The notes: generated by a model from the sequence alone, not told the origin. DNA of 64,000 nt from Caldilineaceae bacterium (GCA_020845455.1 JADLFO010000041.1:1-64000); one strand, 5' to 3'. Counted from the first letter of the stretch, positions 29,842 to 38,703 are shown. Translations and numbers: made by a program.

Positions 29842-30324
29842 ATGATGCGCGCCGTGGTCTGGATCGCGCTGGCATTGATGGCAGTGGGGCTGGTGTGCGG
29901 CGCGCTGTTTGCGCTGCTGCCGGCGCTGCTGGGGCGTGATCTCTCCGGCGCGGTGGCCTGGGTCATGACCTTGTATGACAGCCTGGCGGTCTTGCTGCCG
30001 GCTGCGCTGTGGGCTGCGCTCTCCGCCCGCCGCGACAACGCCGAGTATCGTCCGGCCTATGTGACGATGGGGCGCGCGGTCGCCACGGCCTTACAGGGCG
30101 CGATCTTGGGCAGCTTGTTGGGGGCCGGTCCGCTCTTTTTGGGCGCGGCGCGCGTGGTCGCCGCTACGGTCGGGGGGCTGGACCCTGCCGCGTTTGATGC
30201 GCTGCTGCGCGCCCGTGTGCTGTGGTCGGGGCTGCTTTTTGTGGCCGTGGCCGCGATCGGCAGCGCCATCCCCTTGGGGATGTGGACCTATTACACCGGC
30301 CCAGGGCGCGAGGATGAAACCTAG
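29842..30324 (+). CDS. Small integral membrane protein of unknown function
   Basis: The 160-residue protein has four predicted transmembrane helices (VVWIALALMAVGLVCGALFA; SLAVLLPAALWAAL; a third at about 85-105; VLWSGLLFVAVAAIGSAIPL) and short loops. No family signature is recognised. It precedes the acyltransferase gene by 40 bp on the same strand. Coding status is supported by the consistent hydrophobic pattern and lack of any other frame. Confidence 0.6.
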   Translation: MMRAVVWIALALMAVGLVCGALFALLPALLGRDLSGAVAWVMTLYDSLAVLLPAALWAALSARRDNAEYRPAYVTMGRAVATALQGAILGSLLGAGPLFLGAARVVAATVGGLDPAAFDALLRARVLWSGLLFVAVAAIGSAIPLGMWTYYTGPGREDET

Positions 30325-30363
30325 CATGATGAGATCTAGAAACAGGCCGGCAAAGGCGTAGGC

Positions 30364-31155
30364 ATGGTGCAAGTGCGGGCGGGGGTGCGGCTGGCGGGGG
30401 TCGCGGTCATGTTGTTGGCCGGCGCGCTGATTATTTTGCCGGCAGGGCTGCTGCCGGGTCGGGTGGGCGGCGTGCGGCCCGCGCTGTGGCCGGCGCGCGG
30501 GCTGGCGGCTGTGCTGTGCCGCCTCTTGGGGGTGCGGGTACGCTGCGCCGGCTCGGCGCAGTTTCGGCATCCGCGCCTCTTGGTCTTGCCCAACCATTCC
30601 TCGCTGTTGGATGGGCTGGTGCTGCTGGCGGTGACGCCGGTGCGCTTTCTGGCTGCGGCGGAGGTGGCGCGCTATCCGGTGATCGGCCGGCTGGCGCGCG
30701 CCATCGACACCGTCTTTGTGGCGCGCACGGACCAGGCATCGCGCCAACAGGCGCGCACCGCCGTGGCCGCCGCGCTGCAGGCCACGCCCTATCCCCCATT
30801 GGTGATCTTCCCCGAAGGGCGGCTGGGGCCGGGCGACCGGCTCTTCCCCTTTCGCCACGGGGCCTTTGCGGTCGCGGCGGAGCAGGGGATCGGCTTTGTG
30901 CCCTGTGCGCTGCGCTACTGCCCGCGGGCGGTGGCGGTTTGGCGCGGGGGCGAGGGGGAGCCGCTCTGGCGGGCGGCATGGCGCTTGGCGTGCAGCTCAC
31001 AGCCGATAACGGCTGAGATATTGCCGCTGGTGCGAGTGACCCCGGGCGCAGAGGACGATCCCCAGGTCTTGGCCGAGGCGGCACGCCGCGATCTCGCCGC
31101 GGCGCTGGGCATCGACCCTGAAGCGACGGCAGAGGCCGGGCGCGCGGCTCGGTAA
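30364..31155 (+). CDS. plsC: 1-acyl-sn-glycerol-3-phosphate acyltransferase (PlsC family)
   Basis: The enzyme acylates lysophosphatidate to phosphatidate at the membrane. An N-terminal hydrophobic segment is followed by the HX4D motif PNHSSLLDG, the FVARTDQASR region (motif II) and the substrate motif FPEGRLGPGDRL. Length (263) is typical. Its start at ATG 30364 lies 40 bp after the small membrane protein. The lyso-lipid acceptor could differ, as the family is broad. Confidence 0.87.
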   Translation: MVQVRAGVRLAGVAVMLLAGALIILPAGLLPGRVGGVRPALWPARGLAAVLCRLLGVRVRCAGSAQFRHPRLLVLPNHSSLLDGLVLLAVTPVRFLAAAEVARYPVIGRLARAIDTVFVARTDQASRQQARTAVAAALQATPYPPLVIFPEGRLGPGDRLFPFRHGAFAVAAEQGIGFVPCALRYCPRAVAVWRGGEGEPLWRAAWRLACSSQPITAEILPLVRVTPGAEDDPQVLAEAARRDLAAALGIDPEATAEAGRAAR

Positions 31156-31163
31156 GTTTGGGG

Positions 31164-32267
31164 CTAGATCACCTCGATCCCCGGCGTGGGGATGACTTCG
31201 CCGATGGCCCAGACGGGCTGTCCGGCGTCGGCGCAGGCGCTTTCGAAGGTCGTCTCCATGGCCGGGGGCACGGCTATCAACAGCCCGCCGCTGGTTTCCG
31301 CCTCCCACAGCAGGCTGCGCTGGGCGCTGGTCACCTGGGGCGCAAAGCGCACCTGCGCGCCATAGGCTTCGGGGTTGCGGCGGCTGCCCTGGGTCAGATA
31401 GCCGGAGGCGATGTAGTCCCAGACGCCGGGCAGGGCTGGGATATCGGCGGCGCACATGCGGAAGCCTGCTCCGTTTTCGCGTGCCGCAGCCAGCGCCATC
31501 TCGGCGGCGTGGCCGAGCAAGCCGTAGCCGGTGATGTCGGTGGCGCTGCGCACCTGGGCGGTCTGGGCGGCGCGGGCGGCGGCGCGGTTGAGCCGCAGCA
31601 TCGAGGCGATGGCGGCGTCGAGATGGCGCACGTCGAGGTACACTTTGCCTTGGGCGCGGCGCTGGGCTGTGCTCTCCGCCGGGCCGGTCTGTTTGGCTGC
31701 GGTGGTGATGATGCCCGTGCCGAGCGGCTTGGTCAGGTAGAGCCGGTCGCCGGGGCGCGCCCCGCCCTTGCGCAGGATGCGCTGGGGATCGACGACGCCG
31801 GTGACGCTCAATCCGTAGAAGGGTTCGGGGCTGGTGATGGTGTGTCCGCCAGTGATGGGGGCGCCGGCCTCGCGTACCTTGGCTGCGCCGCCCGCAAAGA
31901 TTTGAGCCACGGTCTCGGCAGGGAGGTCGGCGGGGAAACCGGCAATGTTGAGGCAAAACAGGACATCGCCGCCCATGGCATAGACATCGCTCATGGCGTT
32001 GGCCGCGGCCACGGCCCCAAAGGTCCAGGGGTCGTCGACCACCGGCGTGAAGAAATCGGTGGTCTTGATGAGCGCGCGCGTTTCGTCGAGTTGGAAGACG
32101 GCGGCGTCGTCCGGTTCGCCCAACCCAACCAGCACCTCGGGATATTCGGTTGCCGGGAAAAACCCGGCCAGTTGTCGCACGACCTGCGACAGCGTCCCTG
32201 CCGGGAGCTTAGACGCTCAACCGGCGCAGGCGACGCGGGCCGTCAAAGGCAGTGGCTGTTCGCTCAT
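31164..32267 (-). CDS. selD: Selenide, water dikinase with selenocysteine encoded by TGA at codon 17
   Basis: SelD makes selenophosphate from selenide and ATP for selenocysteine synthesis. From ATG 32267, nine bases after AAGGA, the frame reads MSEQPLPLTARVACAG, TGA (32219-32217), then ASKLPAGTLSQVVRQLAGFF and continues to the stop at 31164. The TGA is codon 17 and the following Lys is residue 20, exactly the catalytic Cys/Sec17 and Lys20 of SelD. Downstream motifs include DDAAVF, the metal/ATP segments TTDFFTPVVDDPW and ITGGHTI, and DITGYGLLGHAAEMA. Full length with Sec is 367 residues, normal for the family. A start at GTG 32180 would lose the active site. Confidence 0.93.
32191..32217 (-). 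promoter_or_regulatory. SECIS-like hairpin after the selD TGA
   Basis: Starting at the A of the TGA, AGCGTC pairs with GACGCT and an inner TCCC/GGGA stem closes a GGCA loop; the exact inner pairing alternatives compete. Bacterial SECIS elements sit directly 3' of the UGA in the coding region and are bound by SelB. Position and size fit, but SECIS sequence is poorly conserved. Confidence 0.55.
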
Positions 32268-32270
32268 CGC

Positions 32271-32300
32271 TCTCGATCCTTGATATCTCGATCCTTGATA
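32271..32300. repeat. Tandem 15-bp duplication containing the selD Shine-Dalgarno
   Basis: TCTCGATCCTTGATA occurs twice, 32271-32285 and 32286-32300, with no mismatch. On the minus strand each copy carries AAGGA, so the selD leader has two potential ribosome-binding sites, the nearer being correctly spaced from ATG 32267. Confidence 0.85.
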
Positions 32301-32314
32301 GGTGTGTCGCAAAA

Positions 32315-32495
32315 GGGTGCATTTCACCCTGTTCACGCCGTGGTGCGCAGCACCGGAGCCTGCCCTGAGCCGGGCGAAGGGTCTGCGGTGAAGGGTCTCT
32401 CTGGGGGACGCACCAGAGCAGACGCAGAGAGATGTTTCGCGCCACTTGTGGCGCCGGCTCAGCATGACAATCCGCCCCGAACGTGAAATGCACCC
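32315..32495. mobile_element. MITE-like segment with 13-bp terminal inverted repeats
   Basis: GGGTGCATTTCAC (32315-32327) and its exact complement GTGAAATGCACCC (32483-32495) bound 181 bp without a gene. CGCAAAA directly precedes the left end and recurs two bases after the right end, possibly a target-site duplication. The interior contains GCCTGCCCTGAGCCGGGCGA, reminiscent of dispersed repeats in Chloroflexota genomes. Transposition is inferred from structure only. Confidence 0.5.
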
Positions 32496-32696
32496 GCCGC
32501 AAAATCGACGCGTGACTTTTGGCACGGTTGATGTATGATTGTACTGTCCCCTAGGGTTGTTGTCCAAGATTGCACACACGCGTCTGGTCATCCACTGGTG
32601 GAGGGCAGACGCTTTTTTTTGCGGAACAAGAAGACAGAGACAGACAGCGGGCAAAAGATAACAGACTGACAGTAGGCAGAGTATGGAGATGGAGCA

Positions 32697-33770
32697 ATGC
32701 ATATGGAACCTACAGGCGCCGGGCCGGCGGCCCCGGGCGCTGCGGCGCGGGCTGAGACGGGACCGGTCACCGCAAAAGAGCTAGGCGTGACCAATGAGGA
32801 ATTCCGAAAAGCCATGGCAGAGGTGCGGCGGCGCGTCGACGGCGACGAGTTGCGCGGCGTAATCGTTACCGGTGTGTCGTCGGGCATTGGCTATGCTACG
32901 GCCAAGGAACTGGCAGCCTACGGCTATCGCGTCTTTGGCACTGTGCGCAGCGCCGCGGACGCGGCGCGTGTGCGCTCCGAACTGGGGTATGCCTTGTACC
33001 CGTTGATCCTGGATGTGACGGACGCGGCGAGTATTCAGGCCGCGGTGCAGGAAGTGGGCGAGTTGATGGAAGGCGACTGTCTGGCCGGGCTGATCAACAA
33101 CGCGGGGATTGCGGTGGCGGGGCCGCTGATGCATGTGGATTTGGCAGAGATGCGGCGGCAGTTTGAAGTCAATGTAATGGGGATGATGGCGGTGACGCAG
33201 GCATTCTTGCCGCTCTTGGGCGCGCGGGCCGGTTCTCCCGAAAGACCGGGGCGCATCATCAACCTGGGGTCGGTGAGCGGATATACGACCTATCCGTTTT
33301 TGGCTCCCTATGCGGCGTCGAAACATGCGGTCGAGGCGCTGTCGGATGGGCTGCGCCGCGAGCTGATGCTCTATGGCATCGACGTGATCGTGATGGTCTT
33401 GGGCGCAGTGCAGACCCCGATCTGGGAAAAAGCCGAGCAGCAGGCGCTGCTTGAACGCTATACCCAAACCCACTATGCGGCGAGCGCAGCGCAGATGCAT
33501 CAGATGGCTATCCGCCTGGGGCGCGAAGGAATGCCCGTGGCGCGTGTGGCGCGCGCCATCCGCCTGGCGTTGGAGGCTTCGAATCCGAAGGCGCGCTATG
33601 TCATAGCCAACAATTGGTTGTTGGGCTGGTGGCTGCCGCGCCGGCTGCCCACACGTTGGATGGACTGGGTGATCGCCAAACAATTGGGCCTGACACGCCA
33701 AGCCGCGCTCGCAGAGGAGGCAAAGAGGGATGTACTCTCAGACGATATGAGCAGTGACGGGGAGGGGTGA
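32697..33770 (+). CDS. Short-chain dehydrogenase/reductase
   Basis: The 357-residue classical SDR has the cofactor motif TGVSSGIGYATAKELA, LINNAGIAVAG, the catalytic Ser in LGSVSGYTTYP and YAASKHAVEAL (YxxxK). The N-terminal 60 residues are an extra Ala/Pro-rich and helical leader, and the C-terminal 90 residues exceed the core fold, with a hydrophobic Trp-rich patch NWLLGWWLPRRLP that may contact membrane. GGAG lies eight bases before ATG 32697. The substrate is unknown; the nearest relatives in layout are retinol/steroid-type SDRs. Confidence 0.87.
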   Translation: MHMEPTGAGPAAPGAAARAETGPVTAKELGVTNEEFRKAMAEVRRRVDGDELRGVIVTGVSSGIGYATAKELAAYGYRVFGTVRSAADAARVRSELGYALYPLILDVTDAASIQAAVQEVGELMEGDCLAGLINNAGIAVAGPLMHVDLAEMRRQFEVNVMGMMAVTQAFLPLLGARAGSPERPGRIINLGSVSGYTTYPFLAPYAASKHAVEALSDGLRRELMLYGIDVIVMVLGAVQTPIWEKAEQQALLERYTQTHYAASAAQMHQMAIRLGREGMPVARVARAIRLALEASNPKARYVIANNWLLGWWLPRRLPTRWMDWVIAKQLGLTRQAALAEEAKRDVLSDDMSSDGEG

Positions 33771-33946
33771 TGCCGCCAAGCTGAGAGATTTCTCATCTAG
33801 TCTTCTGCGAAAAATAACCGCAGCGGTTCAAGTATTGTGGGTGAAGGCGCAGGAGAGCGTATCAAAGACGTTTGCGGGGTTGTGGGGCGATGCAGTATGA
33901 TTGGAACCCCCCACCCCGCACCCTTCTGCATTCCAGAGGAACTCTC

Positions 33947-34633
33947 ATGCCTGAAGAACCGCGCATCAAGGTGACCGAGAATGGCCCATACTCCGTCACC
34001 GGCAACGTGCCGATCCGTGTGCAGATTATCGCCACGGATGCTGAGGGCGAACCGAGCGCATGGGTCGAGGGTGAAATGCTTGAAGCCCCGGCGCGCTATC
34101 TGCTCTGCCGCTGTGGGAACTCCGGGAATAAGCCGTTCTGTGATGGGACCCATGCCAAGGTGCAGTTTGACGGCGCCGAAATTGCCAGCCGCGCCCCCTA
34201 TGCCCAACAGTCGCAGCTGATCGACGGGCCGGCCCTGGCTCTGAGCGACGCGCAGCCCCTGTGCGCCGCCGCCCGTTTCTGCCACCTCTATGGGACCGTG
34301 TGGCGGCAGGTGCGCCACACCGATGACCCGGCGGTGGCGGCGCAGTTCATACGCCAGGTCGGCGACTGTCCGTCGGGCAGGCTGGTGGCTTGGGACAAAC
34401 AGACCGGCCGGCCGCTCGAACCTGTCTTGCCCCAGTCGATTGGCTTGGTGCAGGACCCGACCAAGGGCGTGAGCGGGCCGCTGTGGGTGCGCGGGGGCAT
34501 TACGGTCGAGGCCGCCGACGGCACGGTGTATGAGGTACGCAACCGCCAGACCTTATGCCGCTGCGGCGCATCGCGCAACAAGCCGTTTTGTGACGGCAGC
34601 CATATCACCGTCGGGTTTCGGGACGGCCGCTAG
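33947..34633 (+). CDS. Double CDGSH iron-sulfur protein
   Basis: From ATG 33947 (AGAGGA upstream) the 228-residue protein has an N-terminal CDGSH domain (C54-R-C56, C65-D-G-T-H69) and a C-terminal one (C204-R-C206, C215-D-G-S-H219). Each has the CxC...CDGxH ligands of a 3Cys-1His [2Fe-2S] cluster. Between them Cys106, Cys112 and Cys141 lie in a segment resembling the Fe-S/divergent ferredoxin-like domain often linked to CDGSH modules. A role in redox or cluster transfer is likely; the partner is unknown. It is 78 bp upstream of the globin-Rieske gene, probably co-transcribed. Confidence 0.9.
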   Translation: MPEEPRIKVTENGPYSVTGNVPIRVQIIATDAEGEPSAWVEGEMLEAPARYLLCRCGNSGNKPFCDGTHAKVQFDGAEIASRAPYAQQSQLIDGPALALSDAQPLCAAARFCHLYGTVWRQVRHTDDPAVAAQFIRQVGDCPSGRLVAWDKQTGRPLEPVLPQSIGLVQDPTKGVSGPLWVRGGITVEAADGTVYEVRNRQTLCRCGASRNKPFCDGSHITVGFRDGR

Positions 34634-34711
34634 CCGGCTCGCTGCTGCGCCGCGGCGTGCAGCGATAGGTCCGGGGGCCGGTTTGCTTTTTCTCCAGGGA
34701 AGGGGGACGGT

Positions 34712-36079
34712 GTGAACGCATCCGAAAGCCATCACCCGACCGCAGGCCCGGTTCAGCCAGAGCCGGATCAGGATAAAGCGGCGCGTGAGGCGGAGGCGGG
34801 CAGCTTTTTTCGCTATATGGCGGAGTATGTCGGCTTCACCCCTGCCGACGCCGCGCTGATCCGCCAGACCCAGCCGATCCTCGCCAAATACCTGCCGGAG
34901 ATCGTCGGCGACTTCTATACTCATCTCCTGCGCTACCCGCTCACGCGCCGTCTCTTCTTGCTGCCCGACGGCACGCTCAACGAGGCCTATCTGACGTTGC
35001 GCATGCGCCATCTCTCCAATTTCTGGCTGCGGACGGCGGAGGGCGTCTATGACGATGCCTATGCCGGCTATGTCGACTATGTGGGGCGGGCGCATACATC
35101 GCGCGGGGCCGACCCGACTATCTATGTGCCGGAGCGCTATGTGATCGGCCAGGTGGGGATGATTCAACATGCCATCAGCCGGGCGGTCAGCAACGAGCTG
35201 CGCGACCAGGACGACGAGTTGGAATTCCGCGCGGTCGAGGCGTGGGACAAGCTGATGATGGTGCTGCTGGAGATGTTGGCGCGCGCCTATGGGCATGAGC
35301 GCGAACCGGAGGCGGATGGCGCGCCTGTGCCGGTGGATGCCGATTGGGTGCATGCGCTGGCAGACCAAGCGATCACCTTAGAACATGGCGCTGCAGAACA
35401 TGGCGCTGCCCCGGCGCAGCCGCCGCGCCGGGTGGCTGTCGCTACGGCCGGGGAGATCCCCGACGGGCAGCGCAAGATCGTCGCGGTCGACGGCCTGTCG
35501 ATCGGCGTGTTCCACCACCAGGGGGAGTGGGTCGCGCTGCGCAACAGTTGCGTACACCAAGGCGGCCCGGTCGCAACCGGCGCGCTGGCCGGCGAGGTGC
35601 TGACCTGTCCCTGGCACGGCTATCAATACGACCTGCGTTCCGGTCGCTGCCTGACCGACCCGCACGCCGAGCTAGACCGGTATGCGGTGACGGTGGCGGG
35701 CGATACCGTCTTTGTGGATGTGCCACGGGGCGGCCCTGTGGCGGCCATTCAAGCGCAGGACGCGCCGGCGGCCCTTCAGTCGAATGAGTTCCGCGCCGCC
35801 GACTTGGCCGCGGGGCAGATGCTACCCCTGACCGTCGATGGGCGGAGCATCTTGGTCTACAACGTGGGCGGCACGTTTTACGCCACGGACGAGACCTGCA
35901 CCCATGCCCAGGGGCCGTTGAGCATAGGTCATCTGGACGGGAAGGTCATCACCTGCTTGCTGCACGGCTCCTGCTTTGACGTCACCACCGGCGCGGTAGT
36001 GTGCGCGCCGGCCACGCAACCGCTCAAGACCTACCCTGTGACCCTCGACGGCGACATCGGGCGAGTGACGATCGCGTAG
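34712..36079 (+). CDS. Protoglobin-Rieske-Rieske fusion protein
   Basis: The 455-residue soluble protein has three modules. Residues about 30-195 are a protoglobin-type heme domain: YVGRAHTSRGADP places the proximal His at 128, and the helices FFRYMAEYVGFTPADAALI and FRAVEAWDKLMMVLLEMLAR fit the fold. Residues about 240-338 are a Rieske domain with C280-x-H282 and C299-P-W-H302. Residues about 357-455 are a second Rieske with C396-x-H398 and C415-x-x-H418. All eight cluster ligands are present. No oxygenase catalytic domain follows. The design suggests electron transfer between [2Fe-2S] centres and a heme that binds O2, NO or CO. It starts at GTG 34712, shortly after AGGGAAGGGG. Confidence 0.88.
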   Translation: MNASESHHPTAGPVQPEPDQDKAAREAEAGSFFRYMAEYVGFTPADAALIRQTQPILAKYLPEIVGDFYTHLLRYPLTRRLFLLPDGTLNEAYLTLRMRHLSNFWLRTAEGVYDDAYAGYVDYVGRAHTSRGADPTIYVPERYVIGQVGMIQHAISRAVSNELRDQDDELEFRAVEAWDKLMMVLLEMLARAYGHEREPEADGAPVPVDADWVHALADQAITLEHGAAEHGAAPAQPPRRVAVATAGEIPDGQRKIVAVDGLSIGVFHHQGEWVALRNSCVHQGGPVATGALAGEVLTCPWHGYQYDLRSGRCLTDPHAELDRYAVTVAGDTVFVDVPRGGPVAAIQAQDAPAALQSNEFRAADLAAGQMLPLTVDGRSILVYNVGGTFYATDETCTHAQGPLSIGHLDGKVITCLLHGSCFDVTTGAVVCAPATQPLKTYPVTLDGDIGRVTIA

Positions 36080-36231
36080 CCTTCCCCGCCGCATCTGTCT
36101 TCTGCGCCGGCTCCCCTCCACCGGTCCCCAGCGTACGGTACGCCCTTAGCGCGGCCCTGTGGTATGCTATCGGTATGTCGTCCTTAACGACGTGAATCCC
36201 TCAGCATCCTCAACCGCGTGAAGGAGGCCCT

Positions 36232-38133
36232 ATGCCCACGCTGTTGGCGCGTCTTGCGCCGATTCCACAACGGGTTCAGATGACCGATGAGCGCTTCTCG
36301 CTGGATCAGCCGCTGGCTATTGTCTTGAGTTCCTTGGGCGCGCAGCCCGCGTCGCTGATGCCGGCTGCGGCCAAATTGCAGGCGACGCTGGCCGCCACAG
36401 GCCGCGAGGCGTCGATCACTGCCGGGCCGGTGGACGGTCCGGCGCTGCGCCTGGCGAGCGACCCGGCGCAGTTGGGACGTCCGCAAAGCTATAAGCTGCT
36501 GGTCGAAACCGGCGGCGTGACGGTGATCGGCGCGGACGCGGCGGGCGCTTTTTACGGCGTCTGTACGCTCTGTCAGTTGATCGACCTGGCGGCGCAGCAG
36601 GGCGAGCCGGCGCTGCCGGGGGTGCATATCCTCGACTGGCCTGACATCGCCAACCGCGGCGTGATGTTCGACGTGACGCGCGACCGCGTTCCCACGCCGG
36701 CGACGCTGTTTGATTTGGTCGATCTGCTGGCCGGGCTGAAGATCAACCAGCTTCAACTCTATACCGAACATACCTTCGCCTATCGCGGCCATGAGCAGGT
36801 CTGGCAAGACGCCGGCGCGATCACGCCTGAAGACATCCTGCGCTTGGACGCCTATTGCCGTGAGCGCTATATCGAACTGGTGCCCAACCAGAACAGCTTC
36901 GGCCACATGCATCGCTGGCTCAAGTTCGACGCCTACCGCCATTTGGCCGAGGCGCCGGAGGGCGTCGACCATCCCTTTACCAACGTGCGTGAGCCGTTTA
37001 GCCTCTGCCCGCTCGACCCGGGCAGCGTGGCGCTGCTGGCCGATCTCTATGACCAACTGCTGCCCAACTTCACCAGCCGCCAGTTCAACGTGGGGCTGGA
37101 CGAAACCTTTGACCTGGGGCAAGGCCGTTCGAAGGCGGAATGCGAAGCCAGGGGAACGGGCCGTGTCTATTTGGACTTCTTGCTCAAGGTCTATGATCTG
37201 GTGACGACGCGCGGCCATACGATGCAGTTCTGGAGCGACATCATCGTGCGCGACCAGCCCGACCTGGTGGCCGAACTGCCGCGCGATCTGATCGCGCTGG
37301 AGTGGGGCTATGACGCCGAATACCCCTTTGACAAAAACGCCGCGCTGGTGGCCGCGTCGGGGCGCAGCTTCTATGTCTGCCCCGGCACCAGTTCATGGAA
37401 CACGCTGGGCGGGCGCACGGCCAACGCCATCCGCAATTTGCAGAATGCGGCGCAGAACGGCTTTAAGCACGGGGCGATCGGCTATCTAAACACCGATTGG
37501 GGCGACAACGGCCATCCGCAGCCGCTGCCGGTGAGCTATCTGGGCTATCTGGTAGGCGCGGCCTTCTCTTGGAACGTGGCGAGCGCCGCCGCACCCGATG
37601 CGCTGGATATTGCGGGGATGCTGGACGCACATCTCTTCCGCGACCGTGCCGGGGTGATGGGGCGGCTGGCCTATGACCTGGGCAACGCCTATCTGCAGCC
37701 GGGCGTCGAAATAGGCAACAGTTCTCCGCTCTTCTGGCTGCTGATGCTGCCCGGCGGGCTGCCGGTGCGCCGCCAGGGCAAAGGCACGTTGACCCCAGAT
37801 GCGCTGGAAAAGACGCTCGACTATCTAGATACGACGATGGCCCCCTTGACGCAGGCGCAGATGCAGCGCGTCGACGCCCAACTGGTGCAGGATGAGTTCC
37901 GCCAAGTGGGCGACCTGTTAAGCTTTGCGGCGAAGCTGGGGCTGGAACGTGTGGCGCTGGGCCAAGACCGCCCGGTACAGGAACTGCCACAGGCGGCGCG
38001 CAGCCGTCTGGCGCAGGAGCTGCGCCCGCTGATCGCCGAGCAGCGCCGCCTGTGGTTGGCGCGCAGCCGCGCCGGCGGGCTGGACGACTCGATCGGCCGT
38101 TTTGAGGCGATGTTGGCTGCGCTGGAGGCGTAG
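36232..38133 (+). CDS. Glycoside hydrolase family 20 (beta-N-acetylhexosaminidase-like)
   Basis: The 633-residue protein has a GH20 N-terminal alpha/beta domain (SYKLLVETGGVTVIGADAAG, about 89-108) and a TIM barrel beginning at DWPDIANRGVMFDVTRDR. The catalytic Asp-Glu pair of substrate-assisted GH20 enzymes is at D290-E291 in FNVGLDETFD. No signal peptide is visible, so it may act inside the cell on imported N-acetyl sugars. The C-terminal 130 residues are a helical extension. AAGGAGG is four bases before ATG 36232. Confidence 0.87.
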   Translation: MPTLLARLAPIPQRVQMTDERFSLDQPLAIVLSSLGAQPASLMPAAAKLQATLAATGREASITAGPVDGPALRLASDPAQLGRPQSYKLLVETGGVTVIGADAAGAFYGVCTLCQLIDLAAQQGEPALPGVHILDWPDIANRGVMFDVTRDRVPTPATLFDLVDLLAGLKINQLQLYTEHTFAYRGHEQVWQDAGAITPEDILRLDAYCRERYIELVPNQNSFGHMHRWLKFDAYRHLAEAPEGVDHPFTNVREPFSLCPLDPGSVALLADLYDQLLPNFTSRQFNVGLDETFDLGQGRSKAECEARGTGRVYLDFLLKVYDLVTTRGHTMQFWSDIIVRDQPDLVAELPRDLIALEWGYDAEYPFDKNAALVAASGRSFYVCPGTSSWNTLGGRTANAIRNLQNAAQNGFKHGAIGYLNTDWGDNGHPQPLPVSYLGYLVGAAFSWNVASAAAPDALDIAGMLDAHLFRDRAGVMGRLAYDLGNAYLQPGVEIGNSSPLFWLLMLPGGLPVRRQGKGTLTPDALEKTLDYLDTTMAPLTQAQMQRVDAQLVQDEFRQVGDLLSFAAKLGLERVALGQDRPVQELPQAARSRLAQELRPLIAEQRRLWLARSRAGGLDDSIGRFEAMLAALEA

Positions 38134-38148
38134 CCGCTGCTGGGCGGG

Positions 38149-38703
38149 TTATTCGAGTGAGATGATCAGCATGCCTTGCTCCAGGACAATGGCCCCCGCC
38201 GCGCGGCCGGCCCGGTCTTGGAGCAGGGTGGCAATGGCCTGGTTGAGCAGGTGCAGCGCGTCCGTTGGAGCTAAGGGGATTACGCCTAACCCGACTTGGT
38301 TGACCTTGACCTGGAGCTTGCCGTCTACTGTGGCTAGCTGACCGGCCAGGTTGATCGCCGCGTCGCTGGGGATGCCGGGTATGGCCCCTTGGCGGAGCAG
38401 CACCTTGATGTAGGCACGGTCAGGCTCGAAGAGGACACGGACATCTCGGATCGCGCCGTCCGGCGTGGCGTTCCAGGCTTGGCGCAGCAGATGAGTTGCC
38501 TGGGCTTCGGTCAAAGTGACTTGATGGGTGAGCAGGCCGCCCATCAGGGCACGCGCGGCGTCGACGGCTTGGTCCGGCTGCGCCGCAATCTGCCGGTGGG
38601 GTGTCCACATCAGGTCGCCGCTGAATAGACCGCCAGGTGAACAGGCCGCCGTCAATAAGGTGGCCGGCAATACAATGAACAGGTTGACAAAGCGTTTGAC
38701 CAT
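38149..38703 (-). CDS. Lipoprotein of unknown function
   Basis: The 184-residue precursor has a type II signal peptide with hydrophobic LFIVLPATLLTAAC and a lipobox LTAAC, so the mature protein is a lipid-anchored extracytoplasmic domain. The remainder shows a repeated alpha/beta pattern (LPLT-like strands, then DALHLLNQAIATLLQDRAG) without a known signature. A TATACT box on the minus strand at about 38744-38750 may be its promoter. The family is not recognised. Confidence 0.72.
   Translation of the reverse strand: MVKRFVNLFIVLPATLLTAACSPGGLFSGDLMWTPHRQIAAQPDQAVDAARALMGGLLTHQVTLTEAQATHLLRQAWNATPDGAIRDVRVLFEPDRAYIKVLLRQGAIPGIPSDAAINLAGQLATVDGKLQVKVNQVGLGVIPLAPTDALHLLNQAIATLLQDRAGRAAGAIVLEQGMLIISLE

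Larger units (their letters stand above)
32268..32696. other. Divergent intergenic region with repeats
   Basis: This 429-bp gap between the divergent selD and SDR genes holds a duplicated 15-mer, a 181-bp segment with inverted termini and, from about 32516, an AT-richer stretch likely to contain the SDR promoter. No gene is visible. Confidence 0.6.

Noticed and set aside
32180-32180. GTG start for selD after the TGA
   Set aside because: This start would remove the catalytic residue 17 and Lys20; the in-frame upstream ATG with ribosome-binding site and exact residue numbering is far more consistent.
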